Assembly: GCA_002270565.1 (NCBI GenBank)
Contig: NQMI01000097.1
Span: 62,001-126,000, forward strand
Direction of reading: 5' to 3'
Source: Stenocarpella maydis
Taxonomy: Eukaryota > Ascomycota > Sordariomycetes > Diaporthales > Diaporthaceae
Length of the DNA stretch: 64,000 nt
Shown here in pieces: positions 1 to 12,143 of this stretch. Below the pieces are notes generated by a model. That model did no database searches and had not been told where the DNA came from. It was given only the letters and a program-made list of their open reading frames with translations. The position numbers were made by a program, and so were the translations under genes. Within the stretch, counting starts at the first letter, position 1. Each line of letters opens with the position of its first letter.

Positions 1-1310
1 TGGGATCTTGTGCTCGTTGAATTTTGCGTAACAATCAGAGATGTTCTCGAAGTCGTCTGTTCACCGGTTTAGTACCTCTATTCTCATAGCCTCCTCTGGT
101 GAGATGGCAAAGAGCTTACCTTCGTAGGTGAACAGCCAGGATGGATCATACTTGCCCTGGACCACCAAGTCCAAGAGGAACGGGTGGTATCTCTGGGCCA
201 TGAGCTGTCCTCCGCGGAGAGTGATGGTCTTCTCCATGAGCATGCCGATAGGGAACGAATGAGTCTCGAAGAAGAAGTCGCCAATCAGAGCAACGTTGCC
301 GCACTTCCTCGTGGCCTTGAGCACCGCCGAGACGGTGTCTCCGCTGTCCCCCTCAAGCATGGTATCCCGCAGGAACCTGTGCTTGGGGCTCACCGCGCTC
401 CTGAAACCACTCGCCTCGACGCCCCGGTCCAGGCCGCCGGGCTGGACGGACAATATGTAGTCGGCAACGTCCTGGTGCTTGTTGATGTCGACGGGCTCCA
501 GACCAAAGGACTTGGCCAGCTCCAGCCTCTGCGGGTCAAGGTCGACAATGTAGACCTTCTTTGCCTTGCGGATATCCTTCGCGAGCCGCGCGATGGACAT
601 GCCGATGGGCCCGGCACCCCAGACGCCGACCACGTCCCCCTCGCCGATCTCGGCCAGCTCGCAGCCATGCCAGGCGGTCGTCGTCACGTCCGCCAGCCCG
701 ACGAGCTTCTTGGGGTCGATGCCGTGCGGCGCCTTGACGCACACCAGGTCCGCGTTCGGCACGCGGCAGTACTCGGCCTGGTCGCCCGGGTACCCGCCCG
801 TGATGTGCGAGTACCCAAAGATCCCGGCCAGGCGGTGGCCGTAGAGGTTCTCCATCTCCTTGCTGGGGTTCGTCCTGTCGCAGAGGGAGTACTCCTTCCT
901 CTGGCAGTACTCGCAGTCGCCGCAGGCGATGACGGGGAGGATGATGACGCGGTCGCCGGGGGCCAGGTTCTTGACGTCGGGGCCAACCTCATCGACGATG
1001 CCGATGGCTTCGTGGCCCATGATGTCGCCTTTCTGCATGGCGGCGTTCAGTTCGCCTACATACATGTGCAGGTCAGATCCGCAAATGGTGCAGTGGGTTA
1101 CGTGCACGATGGCATCTCCTGGCGCCGTTATGCCCGGGCGGGGTACGGTGCCCAACGTGATGGACTTTGTCCCTGTCCATTGGGCCGCCTTCATGTGCTC
1201 GCCGCTGGGATGCGGCTTGTATTGGGTGGTTGCGATCTTGCTGTGTGAAGTCAGTGATGGGAATAAGAGCTTGAGCAGAATGAGTGGACGTACGCGGAAA
1301 GTGCTGCCAT
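1..1310 (-). CDS. Zinc-dependent alcohol/formaldehyde dehydrogenase-like protein, 3' end cut by window edge
   Basis: This is a medium-chain zinc dehydrogenase that oxidises an alcohol or aldehyde with NAD(P), probably in the cytosol. Visible motifs are CTICGSDLHMY near the N terminus, the catalytic-zinc motif GHEAIGIVDEVG, a four-Cys structural-zinc lobe (CGDCEYCQRKEYSLC) and the Rossmann motif GVWGAGPIGM. The model has three exons: 1294-1310 (17 nt, MAALS), 120-1240 and 1-56. Intron 1 is 1241-1293 (GTACGT..CACAG). Intron 2 is 57-119 (GTAAGC..TACTAAAC..ACAG). Intron 2 is 63 nt, so it is in frame, and its unspliced reading meets a TGA at 61-63. After splicing the protein continues with DDFENISDCYAKFNEHKIP to the window edge. 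A shorter start at 1194 (MKAAQ) is possible. The layout resembles glutathione-independent formaldehyde dehydrogenases, but the substrate is not determined. Confidence 0.88.
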
Positions 1311-1999
1311 GTTTAATGATGGAGGTGGAAATGTGTTGTCGAGTTTCTAGTTGCAATATGTTTTGCCCTACGGCTGATCAAAATACGAGACCGAAAGCAA
1401 GCGAATTTATACTTAAGTGTCTTGCAATGCTTTCTGTTTGCATGCATGCGCCCGGAAGATGAAGTCCGCAATAATGGGCGTCAATGAAGTCGCTCAGCTC
1501 TTCAGGAATAAATGTTCCTAACCTGACGTTGTCATGAGCGGACCATTTCGATCAGCCCCGGGTCCCTGGCCCCTGAGCCGGGCAATGTCTTCACTCTTAG
1601 ATCATGAGTCTTGGCGAGGTTGGAACCTTCTGGGGGCTGGGTCGGACTACACTCCGTCTAAAAGGAATCCAAAAGTGGTGCAGTGATAACTATCGCCATG
1701 TCCAAAAAGTGGGAACCAAAGCTTTGGGTCTCTAAAATTCTACGGGTGTCGATTCCTTGAGTGTAGTGTTTTGAATGCACCGTCGACAGCCGGCTTTACC
1801 AAGCATTTATTGTACAGCGGCACATGGTTTACCGAAAAGAAAAGACAAGAAGAGACAACAAAATTCTGTGTGCCTGGTGTTTCCCTCTAAGCGGCTCAGC
1901 CAGCCTGAACCATCTATAAGTTGCTAACAAGTGGATGGTTCAGGCATTGCCAGACACCATGCAGCCACAATCGACCAACCTCTTGACAAGTTTCAAAAT
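1311..1999. other. Intergenic, no gene seen
   Basis: This is upstream DNA of the dehydrogenase and downstream DNA of the GST-like gene. Only short unconvincing open frames occur on either strand, and I see no repeat. Confidence 0.5.
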
Positions 2000-2954
2000 T
2001 TAGGGCCACTTTTGATATTCAGGAAAAAATGCATCATGGATCCTCTCAGCATACTCAACCACCATCGGATACCCCTTGACAATACTCTGAGACTCGGGCC
2101 CACTGCACACCTCTCCATCGTCAGCCAGGACAAACACGCCGCAATGATTAAAACCAGCAGGGGCAGAAACTCACGCAGTGCTCAACAAAACAGACACGAT
2201 AAAGCCGAAGAGCGTCGTGTCAACCTCGGTGGGCTCATCACCCCCGAGGAACCAAAACGGCCGCGTCTTGGAGTCGGGCCCGGCTGGTCCGGCACTTGCC
2301 CGCGACGATCGCACAGAGGCGAGGACGGCATTAACGCTGTCCCAGATCTCGCGCTTGGCGGCCCGGATCTCGTCGTCGGAGAGGCGCAGCGTACCCTGCC
2401 CGTGCAGCATGGCCTTGTGGCTGCGGTAGATGATCTGGCCGACGAGGACGCGCATGGGCCACGGCATCGACGATAAAGCGTGGTCACGCATGATGTAGTA
2501 GTGGTCTAGCCACCTCTCTTTTGTCTGCCAGGGTGGTTAGGGAGGTCCACCCACGAGCCAACCACCACGGGGTGCCCCATAGGTATCTCACCTGGTAGAA
2601 ACACAACTTCTCCTCCAGCAGCGCCCTCGTAGCCAGGTCCCGCGCGCGGTCCTCAACCGACAGCCCCGCGTTGAGGTCTGGGAGTACGCCCGCCTCGACG
2701 AAGTGCCTCGCGATGAGCGTCGAGTCCCCCATCTGCACCGTAGCATTCTCGCCCTGGCCGCCGGTGCTCTGTGGCTGGAACTCCACGTACGGGATCTTTC
2801 CCTTGGGCGCGGCACGCGGACTGCCCGCCCCCACGGCGTAGGGGACATTTGCGAAGCGCAGCCTGGCCTCGAGCTTGACGACGAATGGCGACCAGACGTG
2901 GGTGCTCTGGTCGGCCCAGCCTCTGAAGACCTTGAGTCCTTTGATTGAATTCAT
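2000..2954 (-). CDS. GST-like protein of the Fax/metaxin type
   Basis: I join three exons: 2592-2954, 2175-2524 and 2000-2102. The introns are 2525-2591 (GTGAGA..GGCAG) and 2103-2174 (GTGAGT..GCTGAC..TGCAG). Together they give an intact 271-aa protein. It starts MNSIKGLKVFRGW and has a thioredoxin-like N half (SPFVVKLEARLRFANVPY, GKIPYVE, MGDSTLI). The helical GST C half contains YYIMRDHALSSMPWPMR and FLGGDEPTEVDTTLFG, and the end reads VVEYAERIHDAFFPEYQKWP. Length and order match the failed-axon-connections/metaxin-like GST family. These proteins are presumed to bind glutathione or act in detoxification or membrane association; the substrate is unknown. An upstream in-frame ATG at 3107 gives a low-complexity Glu/Lys leader and is less likely to be the start. 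The gene lies in the same orientation as the sugar transporter upstream. Confidence 0.85.
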
Positions 2955-3703
2955 TTTCCTAGTCACCGCCCCTTCTTCTTCTTTTTCTTCTTTCCTTTCT
3001 TTTTCTGAGTCAACACGTTTGTCGTTTGATAGCTGGAACAGTGGTGAATGCTTCCAAGGTTCAACGCGTGCCCAAATCAATTGCGGGACTTGAGAAAATG
3101 AATTCAAGTTGATATTAAATGGTGCAGTGATGTCTCAGATGATGTTTCCTTCATCCTTATATGTGGAACTTTTCCTGAAGGATTTGATGTCGCTGGGTCC
3201 GACGACTGGCTGCCTGGGGCGGGAGTCCGAGACACCGAATCTGGCCGCTTGGCTTACACGATGCTAAAACGCGCACATTCGGAACGTTTTGCAAGGACGA
3301 GCGCGGGTGCCGCTAAACTGGCGCGGTGTCACCTGACGGGCGTGCCATGTCTTTCTGATGGATCGGGCGGGGCGTACGTGCTCTGCGCATGTGCATGCTC
3401 TTGGTCAACTGGTACAGGCTTTAGTCAGCGCACCCCCGTGTGACTCACGAAGATTGCCATCACGACTGATAAGCACCTGATGAGATCCTGGCTCACTTGG
3501 GCGGCCGTCATGTAATAACAGAGAATCGGATCTTCATAGATTTTCATGAAATGTCATGGATATTTACATAGCTAAGCCATCAGATATAACGCTCGTTCGC
3601 AATATTACTGAGCCTGGTCGAGGCATCTAGATCCAACTGCGAAGACACTGGGTTCCTCTGCGCGAAGGATCAGAGATTATGAAGGACTCCAAAGCCGGAT
3701 GGT
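2955..3703. other. Intergenic region between GST-like gene and sugar transporter
   Basis: This serves as promoter of the GST-like gene and 3' flank of the transporter. A pyrimidine-rich stretch (2968-3004) lies just upstream of the GST start, as is common in fungal promoters. No gene is supported. Confidence 0.5.
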
Positions 3704-5502
3704 TCATTTCGATTGGAGGCTCCCTTGGCTCTGTCTCTCCCGGTGCGAGGCGCCTATCTCGTGCTTGTAGTGGTCCATGACGGATCCGTCGACGCTCTCT
3801 TGGAAGGCATCGATCTTGGCGGTTGCAAATTTGCGTGCGGACACACCCTGCTCGAAGAGTGTATCCAGCTCGGCAAACGTGCGGCCGGTGGGCTCGGGCA
3901 CGCGGAAGTACGTGTAGACGATGCAGCAGAAGCAGATGCCGCCCTGAGAGGGTATGTTAGCTGGCAAGATCTCTGATGGCGGATACGCGGCCCTCGTAGG
4001 AGAGAGACTGTGCTTACCCAAAAGAACCCGGCAAAGTTGCTCCAGTTCCAGGCGCCGGGGTTGAGCATATAAGGTGTGAGCACACTGCAGATAATGCCGA
4101 CAATGATGTACAGCACACGCCCTAACACGACGGTCTTGATCTGCAGGCGACGCGAAGACATCTCAGCGACAAGAGAGTAGCAGACGGTTCCGACAGTGAG
4201 CTGGTAGCAAAGGGCCCAGCCGAGCATGATGGATCCGGTGGCGATGGAGGCCTCGGTCCTGTGGGCGTCCGGCACGAGGCCGAGGAAGCCTAAAACGAAA
4301 AGCATGACGCAGAGCCCACACAGGCCGTACAGGTAGAGCGATCGTCGACCGATGCCGAGGGTCATAAGACCCCACGCGCCGAACACGCCGACCATGTTCA
4401 TGCCATACTGGCCCAGGGCGAAACCGTAGGCAGAAGTGTCGTTCAGACCGGCAGACTCGAGGAAGTATGTCGAGTAATTGGAGAAGGAGTTGCCCGAAAG
4501 GTTCTGGATGGCCCAAATCATGCAGACAATCTCGGTGCGGCGCAGGTCGTGGCCCTTGAAGCAGTCCAGGTAGCTCGCGCCAGAGGTCGTCTTCTCCTCG
4601 AGGGCGGTGGTGTGCACCATCATGGCGATGGTCTCGTCGGCGTCGAAGTCGCTCTCGTGAGATCTGCTGGTCAGGCGCAGCAATGACTTCTTGGCCTCTT
4701 CGCTGCGCCCCTTGCGAACGAGCCACCAGGGTGATTCTGGAGCGAAGAAGATGCCAATGGCGAGCGGGACGGGCCACATCCACTGCAAGGCGTACGGGAT
4801 GCGGTACGCCCACTCGTCATTGCGCTTGAGCATGGACATGATGACGCCGATGCCGATCTCCTGGCCGAGGCCCCAGCAGAAATTGACATATGTTGTCAGG
4901 TATCCCCGCATTGCAACCGGGCAGACCTCGGAGGCATAGGTGACGGTCAAGGTCTGGAAGACGCCCCAGGGAATACCGCAGAGGATCTCGGCAGCCAGAA
5001 GGGTCTGCACATTCTGTGCGGTGAAGAACAGGGCGGTCCAGCAGCAAATCAGGCCCAGGCAGGCAATGACGGTCCACCTGTAGCCGAAGCGCTCCGAGAC
5101 GAAACCATTGATGAGCAAACCGATCAGCTCGCCGACGTTGGCGCCGTTGGACAAACCTGCCTGCCACGCCGCAGGGACCTGGTAGGTGCCGTCCGGGAGC
5201 TGAACGCCGTACTTGCGGTTGAACTGGTCGAAGGCGTAGAAGTTGTTGATGAGGCAGACGTCGTAGCCCTCCATGACGATGCAGGTGGAGATGAGCATGC
5301 TCCACATGATGGCCTTTGGGTAGGTCTTGATGCCCTGCAGCAGGGTCATCTTCTGCTCCTTTGCGGTGGCGGACTTTGCGAAGTCGAGGATCTTGTCCAT
5401 CTTGGCATCGCAGACCTCTGCGTTCTTCTCAGAGTCATAGTCGATGCCAGCGCCGGGCACGGTGGCCTCGGACGAGATGATGTCCTGATCCGTCTTTAGC
5501 AT
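3704..5502 (-). CDS. MFS sugar transporter, maltose/alpha-glucoside permease type
   Basis: This is a plasma-membrane proton-coupled sugar importer with about 12 membrane segments. Two exons, 4018-5502 and 3704-3943, flank intron 3944-4017 (GTAAGC..CTCTCAG) and give 574 aa. Family signatures are GYDVCLINNFYAFDQF after the first segment, ERFGYRWT, PESPWWLVRKGR before the central loop, GRRSLYLYG and the C-terminal PEPTGRTFAELDTLFEQ. The long N-terminal cytosolic tail and the NFYAF segment place it with fungal MAL-type alpha-glucoside permeases rather than hexose carriers. I chose MLKTDQDI at 5502 as the start; an upstream in-frame ATG at 5589 would add 29 basic/polar residues. It is divergent from the Zn2Cys6 factor across a 1.7-kb spacer, so joint regulation is possible but not shown. 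Confidence 0.9.
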
Positions 5503-7207
5503 CTTGGCATGTGTCGTCTCGGAGGAACCGGAATCGGCGTGAGGACGGAGCTGAGGACGCGAAGACCGTGGTTGTCGCGCGCCCGACAAGCAGAGATTGA
5601 CAAGGCGAGCCTGCGGGCGGTGAGTGCTGACGGGCTCCGGCTCCAGCTCTAGGGCGAGTGCTAAAAGGCGCGAAGAGTGGAAACTGATTTTCTGCCCGTG
5701 GGCTGGCTGAGTGCAGGCGCTGGGTCGTCCATCTGCGAGGGCGGGCGTTGAGGCCGGGACAAGAGCACCTTCTTATCGTCAGGCCAAGCGCATGGCGTCT
5801 GAACCCCGCAGGCGTCGTCCTTGGAGTTCTAGAATTATCTCGGGCTGGTTAAATTGTCTGCCATTGCGGTTCCAGGGTTGCCTCTGCCTAGTGTAAAAGT
5901 GGAGCGTTAGCAGCGGCGATGGTGGATGAAAAGTGTGACTAATCTTGACCAAACCGGCGAACCCACCCGAGTGTGTAGACGAACCATTGGACCGACAAAC
6001 CCAAAGATCCAACCCGACCTGCTGGCTCATTGCCGTGTCGAATGGCCAGTCGGTCCAATGGGCGTGTGGTCAGGGGGATGGTCCTTTTTGCTTGGTCGCA
6101 TCTGCAGGCCAGTAAGGAAAGCCCCTGGGGAACCCCGCATGCGTCGGCACTCCACACAAGCTCTTGCGCCCAGGGACTAAGTATCCAGGCTCCCAAGAGG
6201 CCTAGCCTGTGTCTTCTTATATGAGAGAACAGCAGAGCGCTTGTGACCAAATCTGGAGGCTTTTCCCGACGAGACAGTGGTGGTGGTGGTGGTGGTGGTG
6301 GTGGTGCGGATGTGGGGCCTACCTTGGCTCGTGGCACCCTCGTGGCTCTAGCACTCGAGTCTCAAACTGGCAGTCATTGAAATGTCGGGATGCAATGCTG
6401 GTGGTGGTGGATGGCCCGTGCGGCGGTGTGGGTGCTTGACAACCCAAGGCTAGTGATTCGCCTGTCGCCTAGTGCGGGGTAAGCTTCGTGTTGGTCATTG
6501 GCCCAATCCGATGCGGGGAAGAGGGAGGGAAAGCAAGGCTTACTTACCATGACGCCTGTTTAATGTCCCCCCAGAACACAAAGCTGGATGGTTTTGAGCA
6601 AGCAGGGAAGTAAGTGCAAGACAAGGACCAGAGGACGCACGCATGAACATGACATGGTGGTTGACCTGCTGTCCTGTCCACTGCTGATTCTGACAACTGC
6701 GAATCGTGGCCCCCCGCCCGGCTCTCGCCCTGGCCTGGCCTGGCCTTGTCAATCGTGGGGTACAACCAAGGCTAGTGCGTGTTGTCTCGTGGATTTTCAC
6801 CCCCCTTCAAAGTGTCGGTCTTCCTCTGGTTATTCCCCTTTCCTGCGCGGCTCGTCAATTGAATCGTCTCTCGCCCGCCCGCAGTTCGACTCGTCGGAAA
6901 TCACGCCTCTTTTGGGACATGACTCGCCGGCTCTCTGCTCTTCGTTTTTCCGTTGCCTTTGCGTGGCCCGCAGCCCATGTCCACCCCGCAGCACACCAAT
7001 CACCGCTCTTGCTGTCGCTGTTTCTATCGCCAACGCCCACGCCTCTGTCGCACCGCATCTGCCGCTCAGATCAGCCCACCGAGCTCGGTGAATCCTGTCG
7101 AGTTTGGGTTCTGGTAGCTTCGTCTCGGTCGGGGGCCGTTTCAGGGTCTCGCTTCGAAAACTGCCGTCCGCCGTGTGCATCGGCTTCGACTCCGTAATCA
7201 TTCAGTG
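5503..7207. other. Long divergent intergenic region with a (GTG)n microsatellite
   Basis: This is the shared upstream DNA of the sugar transporter (left) and the Zn2Cys6 factor (right). It contains an uninterrupted GTG trinucleotide run at about 6277-6306 and pyrimidine-rich DNA over 6800-7100, typical of a fungal promoter and 5' leader. Open frames here overlap on both strands and show no family signature. I support no gene. Confidence 0.5.
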
Positions 7208-9995
7208 ATGCCCTCGCCCAGTCCAGAGACCACCAATCGGCCCCAAGGTTTTGTGGCCCCAATTGGATGGTGAGTTCTCAGCAGCATCACAGGATTACTG
7301 TTTACTTTCTTGCCGCCTTTTTCGTCCCCCAACACCCCTGCCTACTCTTGGTCGGTGCCCGTCGTTGCTTTTGTCCCAATCTGCCGCTATCAGGCCGCCT
7401 GCTGCTGTCTCGTCCCTGATCTACACGTACAAGTCAGCTTTTCCAGAATAGATTGTCCAGGCTAATCAGATCCTTGTCTCACCCGTGACCAGCCAGAGCT
7501 GCCGAGATCAACATCTGAAATGTGAGTTGCTCTGGGTGACAGCCGGACCGTGACGACGCATCTACGGGGGTTGGGCACGTGGAATCCCGGGCCTGGATTC
7601 CATCGCATTCCCTGCCATATCCCGTCCCTGGACCCACTCCTCCGTACACGCTGTCGTCCCACGTCAAATACCTCACCAGATCGTGTTTTGGCTGACAATC
7701 GGTGCTACCCTTAATCAGGTGACCGAGTTACTCCTACCTGCGGGCGCTGTGCGTCAAACAACAAAGAGTGCACCAGAGGGTACAAGTTCCGCATCAAAAA
7801 TGGTGAGGTCTCCATCCGTTCCCCGCCGGCTTGTTTCCTACCTTGCTCAGGCTCTGCGCACGTATGCACTGAGATATTCGCTGACTCCGCTTCAAAGGAC
7901 CCTTTTCAAAGAAGCAGAGATGGATCAGGACGCCCAGGAGACGTGAGTACTCATGAATCATCGCCAGACTTCCGCTCGCCACTGACACGAGCCTGTAGTG
8001 AAGTTTGTCGACGAGACCCGTGCTGCCTCAGGCAATGGGGACAGGACTCCGGTCGTCGACGCGTTTCAGGATGACTGGCCCGACACGGTCTCTGAAGACT
8101 CGGGTACCGCCGTTACTGCGACCACAGCCACCACGGGTATAGATGGCAGCGGCGGGCTAGGGCGCCCGTCATCGCGTCCGCCTGTCGTGGCGGGAGGCGT
8201 TGCCCGGCAGCAATCACCGACAGATCGCTTCATCATGCATGATGATCATTTGGTGTCTCCTGTACAAGCCCTGCCGGGGTTTGAGAACATGACGCTGGCC
8301 GTCTCGGAGTCGATCCCGGCAGCCATGCCACTGGTGGTTCCTTGTGGGATGGAGGCCGAGGACCCCGAGGTGCGAGCCATGCGAGCTCAGATATACCGTG
8401 AAAAGGACGTATGGCCCCTCGAGGACCGAGAAGAAGCCAAGCTGTTCCGCCACTTTATCCAAAAGCTTTCAATATGCGTGAGTACTCTGTCCGCAAATAT
8501 ATTGCCGAACCAGTGCTGACTGAGCGGTCTCATGTCGTCAAAAGCTCGACGTCTGCGATCCGAACCAGTCATTCGAGACCGTCGTCCCACCGAGGGCAGG
8601 GACATGCAAAGTGCTCATGAACGCCATCTTGGCCCTGGCTGCCAAACACCTTCACAACACTGAGTCCTACGACCCGTATGCTTCTGATCGGTACCATCAA
8701 GAATGTCTGAACACGCTGATACCCATCCTGAATCATGAACACCACACCATGTCGGATGAGAATCTCTTCGCTGCCACCATTATTCTCCGGATGTGGGAGG
8801 AAATGGAAGTGAAGCACTCGGGCGTCGACGCGCACAGCTACCTCCTCGGAATTCAGGCGTTCGTCCACCACAGTGTGGGTGGAGATGGACCTTTGGGGAC
8901 ACGCTATCTCATGCCTGGTTCGCTTAGTGGTGCAGCCTTCTGGGTAGGCCTCAGACAGGAGATATATAGCGCCATGATGAACCAGGAGCCCGTGCGCATC
9001 AATCTCGTGCACTCCCTCGTGGACAGATCTCTTCTGCCGACTGACGACTATGGTTGGGCAAACAGGGCATGCGTGCATTGCGCCGACGTGCTGAACTTTT
9101 GCTTTGGCGATGGTGCAGCCGTGTCGAGGGGTGGCGGCCTGCAGTGGTGGGCCGAGCTGGATGAGTACAACCGCGGTTGGAGACAAAGCCTGCCTTCAAG
9201 CTTCACGCCAATATTCCGCCGTGAGGCGACCATGGAGAAGGGTGATGTGTTTCCAGAGGTCTGGTACCAGAGTGCTTGTCACGGTAAGTGGCTTCTGTTA
9301 TGCTTCGCAATGCGGAGCTTCGCAGACTTCCGCCCTGCATACCGGCTGTTGATTGTTTGGCATGGCATCATGCTGATGATAATGACGCAGCACTCGGAGT
9401 ACAACACCACTTGTTGGCGGAGCTATTCCTCGTGAGCTTTGACCCCAAGACCCCCCGGATAGGCGGGCAACGGAAAGAGGCGGAGAAGAGAACCAATGTG
9501 AGTAGGGTAGCCACGCGGCCACAGATGCTCGGCCAAGTGATAACTCAGCCTTATCGGCCAAGATTTCCGGCTGACAAGTTAAATCCCGTTGCGCAGGAAC
9601 GCATTCAGAGCCTTGTTCGCAAAGTATGCGGCATAGGATTATGCAACCAGTGGACGCCACCAAGCATGTTCACGGCCTGCATGGCGATCGCAGCTTGTCA
9701 GTACTGATCGTTCCCTCTCTCCTCTCCCCTACACCGGGGATCATATCCAGCCCCCAAGACTTCCCGAACAGTGTCCGCAAATTCTCCGGAACCGCCAGAC
9801 AGGGGACTATTGGACAGACGGATGGCTAAGAAGAGTAACTAACTTACAACCCATGCAGTTGGAGATCAATTTCAAGACCGCCGGGACCAGGAGGCCTGTA
9901 TGGATCTCCTCAAGAGGACGGAGAAGGACCATGCCCGCCCTACCGAGGCAGTGCAGCAGCAGATGATGAAGTCATGGGACTGGGCGCCAGGCTAA
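7208..9995 (+). CDS. Zn2Cys6 fungal-specific transcription factor, nine exons
   Basis: Nine exons can be joined with intact frame to 593 aa: 7208-7269, 7493-7521, 7719-7802, 7898-7942, 7999-8477, 8545-9283, 9391-9497, 9597-9696 and 9859-9995. The zinc cluster is split over the first three exons and reads C-QS-C-RDQHLK-C-DRVTPT-C-GR-C-ASNNKE-C (CX2CX6CX6CX2CX6C). A basic linker (KKQRWIRTPRRLKFVDET) follows, then an acidic/Gly-rich region and a long helical middle region (NAILALAAKHLHN, LLGIQAFVHH). The C terminus is DRRDQEACMDLLKRTEKDH..WDWAPG. The protein should bind CGG-type sites in the nucleus and activate or repress genes. Targets are unknown; the divergent transporter and downstream inositol oxygenase are candidates by position only. 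The start ATG precedes a good GTGAGT donor. Exons 1, 8 and 9 are the least certain. Confidence 0.85.
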
Positions 9996-11115
9996 CGACA
10001 GCTCCGGCCGAACAGGCAAGGGATACAATTTGATCAAAGATGATTGTACTCGCAACCGCAAGGGCGGCGGGAGACCTACACTGACACGGCGGGGATTGAC
10101 GAAATGCTGCAGCCAAGTGAGAAGAGGGTAAGGATTTCCGGTGGGTTGGGCAAAAAGGTGAGCAAGGAGTTGTGCGTCGGTCCATCTCGGATAACGGGAA
10201 AGCCCTGGCCCCCATTACCCCAAGACCCTGAGGTCTTACATCAGATCCTGAATCCTTGACCGAGAGATGGAAGAGAAGAAGGAAAGGAGAATGCGGAGGA
10301 TCGACCATGCAGAGACAGCAAAACCTGCGTCTGTTCGGTGATGCTCAGGTGTGGAGTGTCTCGGGAATCTTGACCGTTTTCGAGGGAGAAGCCAAATCGG
10401 TCAATTGACTAACAGATGATTGGTTTTCCGGGGCCCACGCCAGCAGGGATCTATCAGGTCGCGTATCCGAAAGAGGTCAAAATTGGCGGTTGACACCCAG
10501 CCGTTACCACCGTGCATAATATCCAAGATCCGAATTGTGGGGAAGGCCAGATGAGATTCTTTGACGGACATTTCCCCCGGATAATACACGACGTCAAAGG
10601 CGCATCTGGAATCCCCATCCCTAGAAACTGCCGGGGCGGGTGGGCCGCTTGAGAGTTGGGGGAGAATTGGACCAGAATGCAACGTGATGGCTGTCAGATA
10701 TGTACCTCCTAACAGCTCGTGGCCGTCTGAGAGCGTGTCCTTGGTTAAATCTCGTCCATGGGGTTGGCTGGGTGGCAGGCGGGGCGGGAACTGTCAGGGT
10801 CGCTACTGCTGCTGTCTGAGGTGTCTCCAGTGCTGTCTTTGAAGGCAACTTTCTCCGCTTTGTCAATACACGAACTCGGAGAGGGCGACACAATCCGATC
10901 ACTCCTTCTTACCAGCTGTACGTTGGATATTTAAATCCATCGTCACTTGGTATCTTCTTTGTGACTTGTCCAGCATCCTACCTTATCCTCTCCACCCCAA
11001 AACTTGTCTCAAAAACACATCCACAATTGACCTTGAACAGAACAGCACATTACGGTTGCAACCAGTTGTATCTATATCTATATATTAACCCCCCCCCGGG
11101 CGCAAAACCTTTAAA
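9996..11115. other. Intergenic: factor 3' flank and inositol oxygenase promoter
   Basis: Short open frames lie on both strands but none shows a family motif. A TATA-like ATATTTAAAT lies near 10927-10936. The proximal leader at 11067-11110 has alternating TATCTA repeats followed by a C run directly before the start codon. Confidence 0.45.
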
Positions 11116-12143
11116 ATGGCCCCCGCCGCCACAATCGACTACGAGGTCAAGGACGGTGCCGCCCTGGAGGCCACCTCCGACGCCATTGATGCCGTCAACG
11201 TGCTCAAAGATCAGGCCAAGAGGGCCATGGATGACAGGCTGGCTGGCTTTGACGATGAGTCCAAGTTCGACAGCGAGAAGGACAAGACCCAATTCAGGGA
11301 CTACGAGGCCGCTTGCGACCGGGTCAAGAACTTTTACCGGGAGCAGCACGAGAAGCAGACGGTGGCATACAACCTGCAGGCCCGCCTGCGGTTCCACAGC
11401 GCCTCGCGGGTGCGGCCCGAGATGACCATCTGGCAGGCGATGGAGAAGCTGGACACGCTCATCGACGAAAGCGACCCGGACACGGAGCTGGGCCAGATCA
11501 ACCACCTGCTGCAGAGCGCCGAGGCGATGCGGCGGGACGGCAAGCCCCGCTGGATGCAGCTGACGGGGCTGATCCACGACCTGGGCAAGCTGATGCTGTT
11601 CTGGCCGGGCTTCACGGAGGGCCAGTGGGACTGCGTCGGCGACACGTTCCCGGTCGGGTGCCGCTTCGACGAGAGCTGCATCTACCCGGAGACCTTCAAG
11701 GCCAACCCGGACCACGATCACCCCGTCTACGGCACCAAGTTCGGCATCTACTCGCCCGGCGTCGGCCTCGACAACGTCATGCTCAGCTGGGGCCACGACG
11801 AATACCTCTACCACGTCGTTAAGGACCAGAGCACCCTCCCCGACGAGGCCCTCGCCATGATCCGCTACCACAGCTTCTACCCCTGGCACAAGGAGGGCGG
11901 CTACCGCGAGCTGATGAGCGAGAAGGACCATGAGATGCTCAAGTCCGTCAAGGCTTTCAACCCCTATGACCTGTACTCCAAGAGCGACGGTATCCCCAGC
12001 GTGGAGGAGCTCAAGGTTAGTAGTCATCCTACCTGTCCCCCAATGGGCTTTGCCTTGATCATCCGCTTACCTGACTTCCCCTTTAGCCATACTACCTCGA
12101 GCTCATCGATGAGTACTTCCCACAGAAGGTCATCAAGTGGTAG
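11116..12143 (+). CDS. Myo-inositol oxygenase
   Basis: This enzyme converts myo-inositol and O2 to D-glucuronate in the cytosol with a mixed-valent di-iron centre. Two exons, 11116-12015 and 12087-12143, flank intron 12016-12086 (GTTAGT..TTTAG) and give 318 codons including the stop. The HD-domain ligands expected in this family are visible in order: FHSASRVRP, LIHDLGKLMLFW (HD pair), HPVYGTKFGIY, SWGHDEYLY, YHSFYPWHKEGGYREL and NPYDLYSK. The C terminus ELIDEYFPQKVIKW is the family's usual end. Length is slightly over that of the mammalian enzyme because of an N-terminal extension. The first exon is GC-rich with strong codon bias, suggesting good expression. Without the intron the frame would end in an unrelated Ser-rich tail. 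Confidence 0.95.

Noticed and set aside
61..63. TGA as the real stop or a read-through codon in the dehydrogenase
   Set aside because: A consensus 63-nt intron (57-119) removes it and restores a conserved C-terminal reading.
184..1248. Long plus-strand open frame opposite the dehydrogenase
   Set aside because: Shadow of the GC-rich minus-strand coding exon; it has no motif, while the minus strand carries all zinc-dehydrogenase signatures.
11050..12027. Minus-strand open frame of 325 codons over inositol oxygenase
   Set aside because: Antisense shadow; Val/Leu/Ala/His-rich composition reflects codon bias of the real gene.
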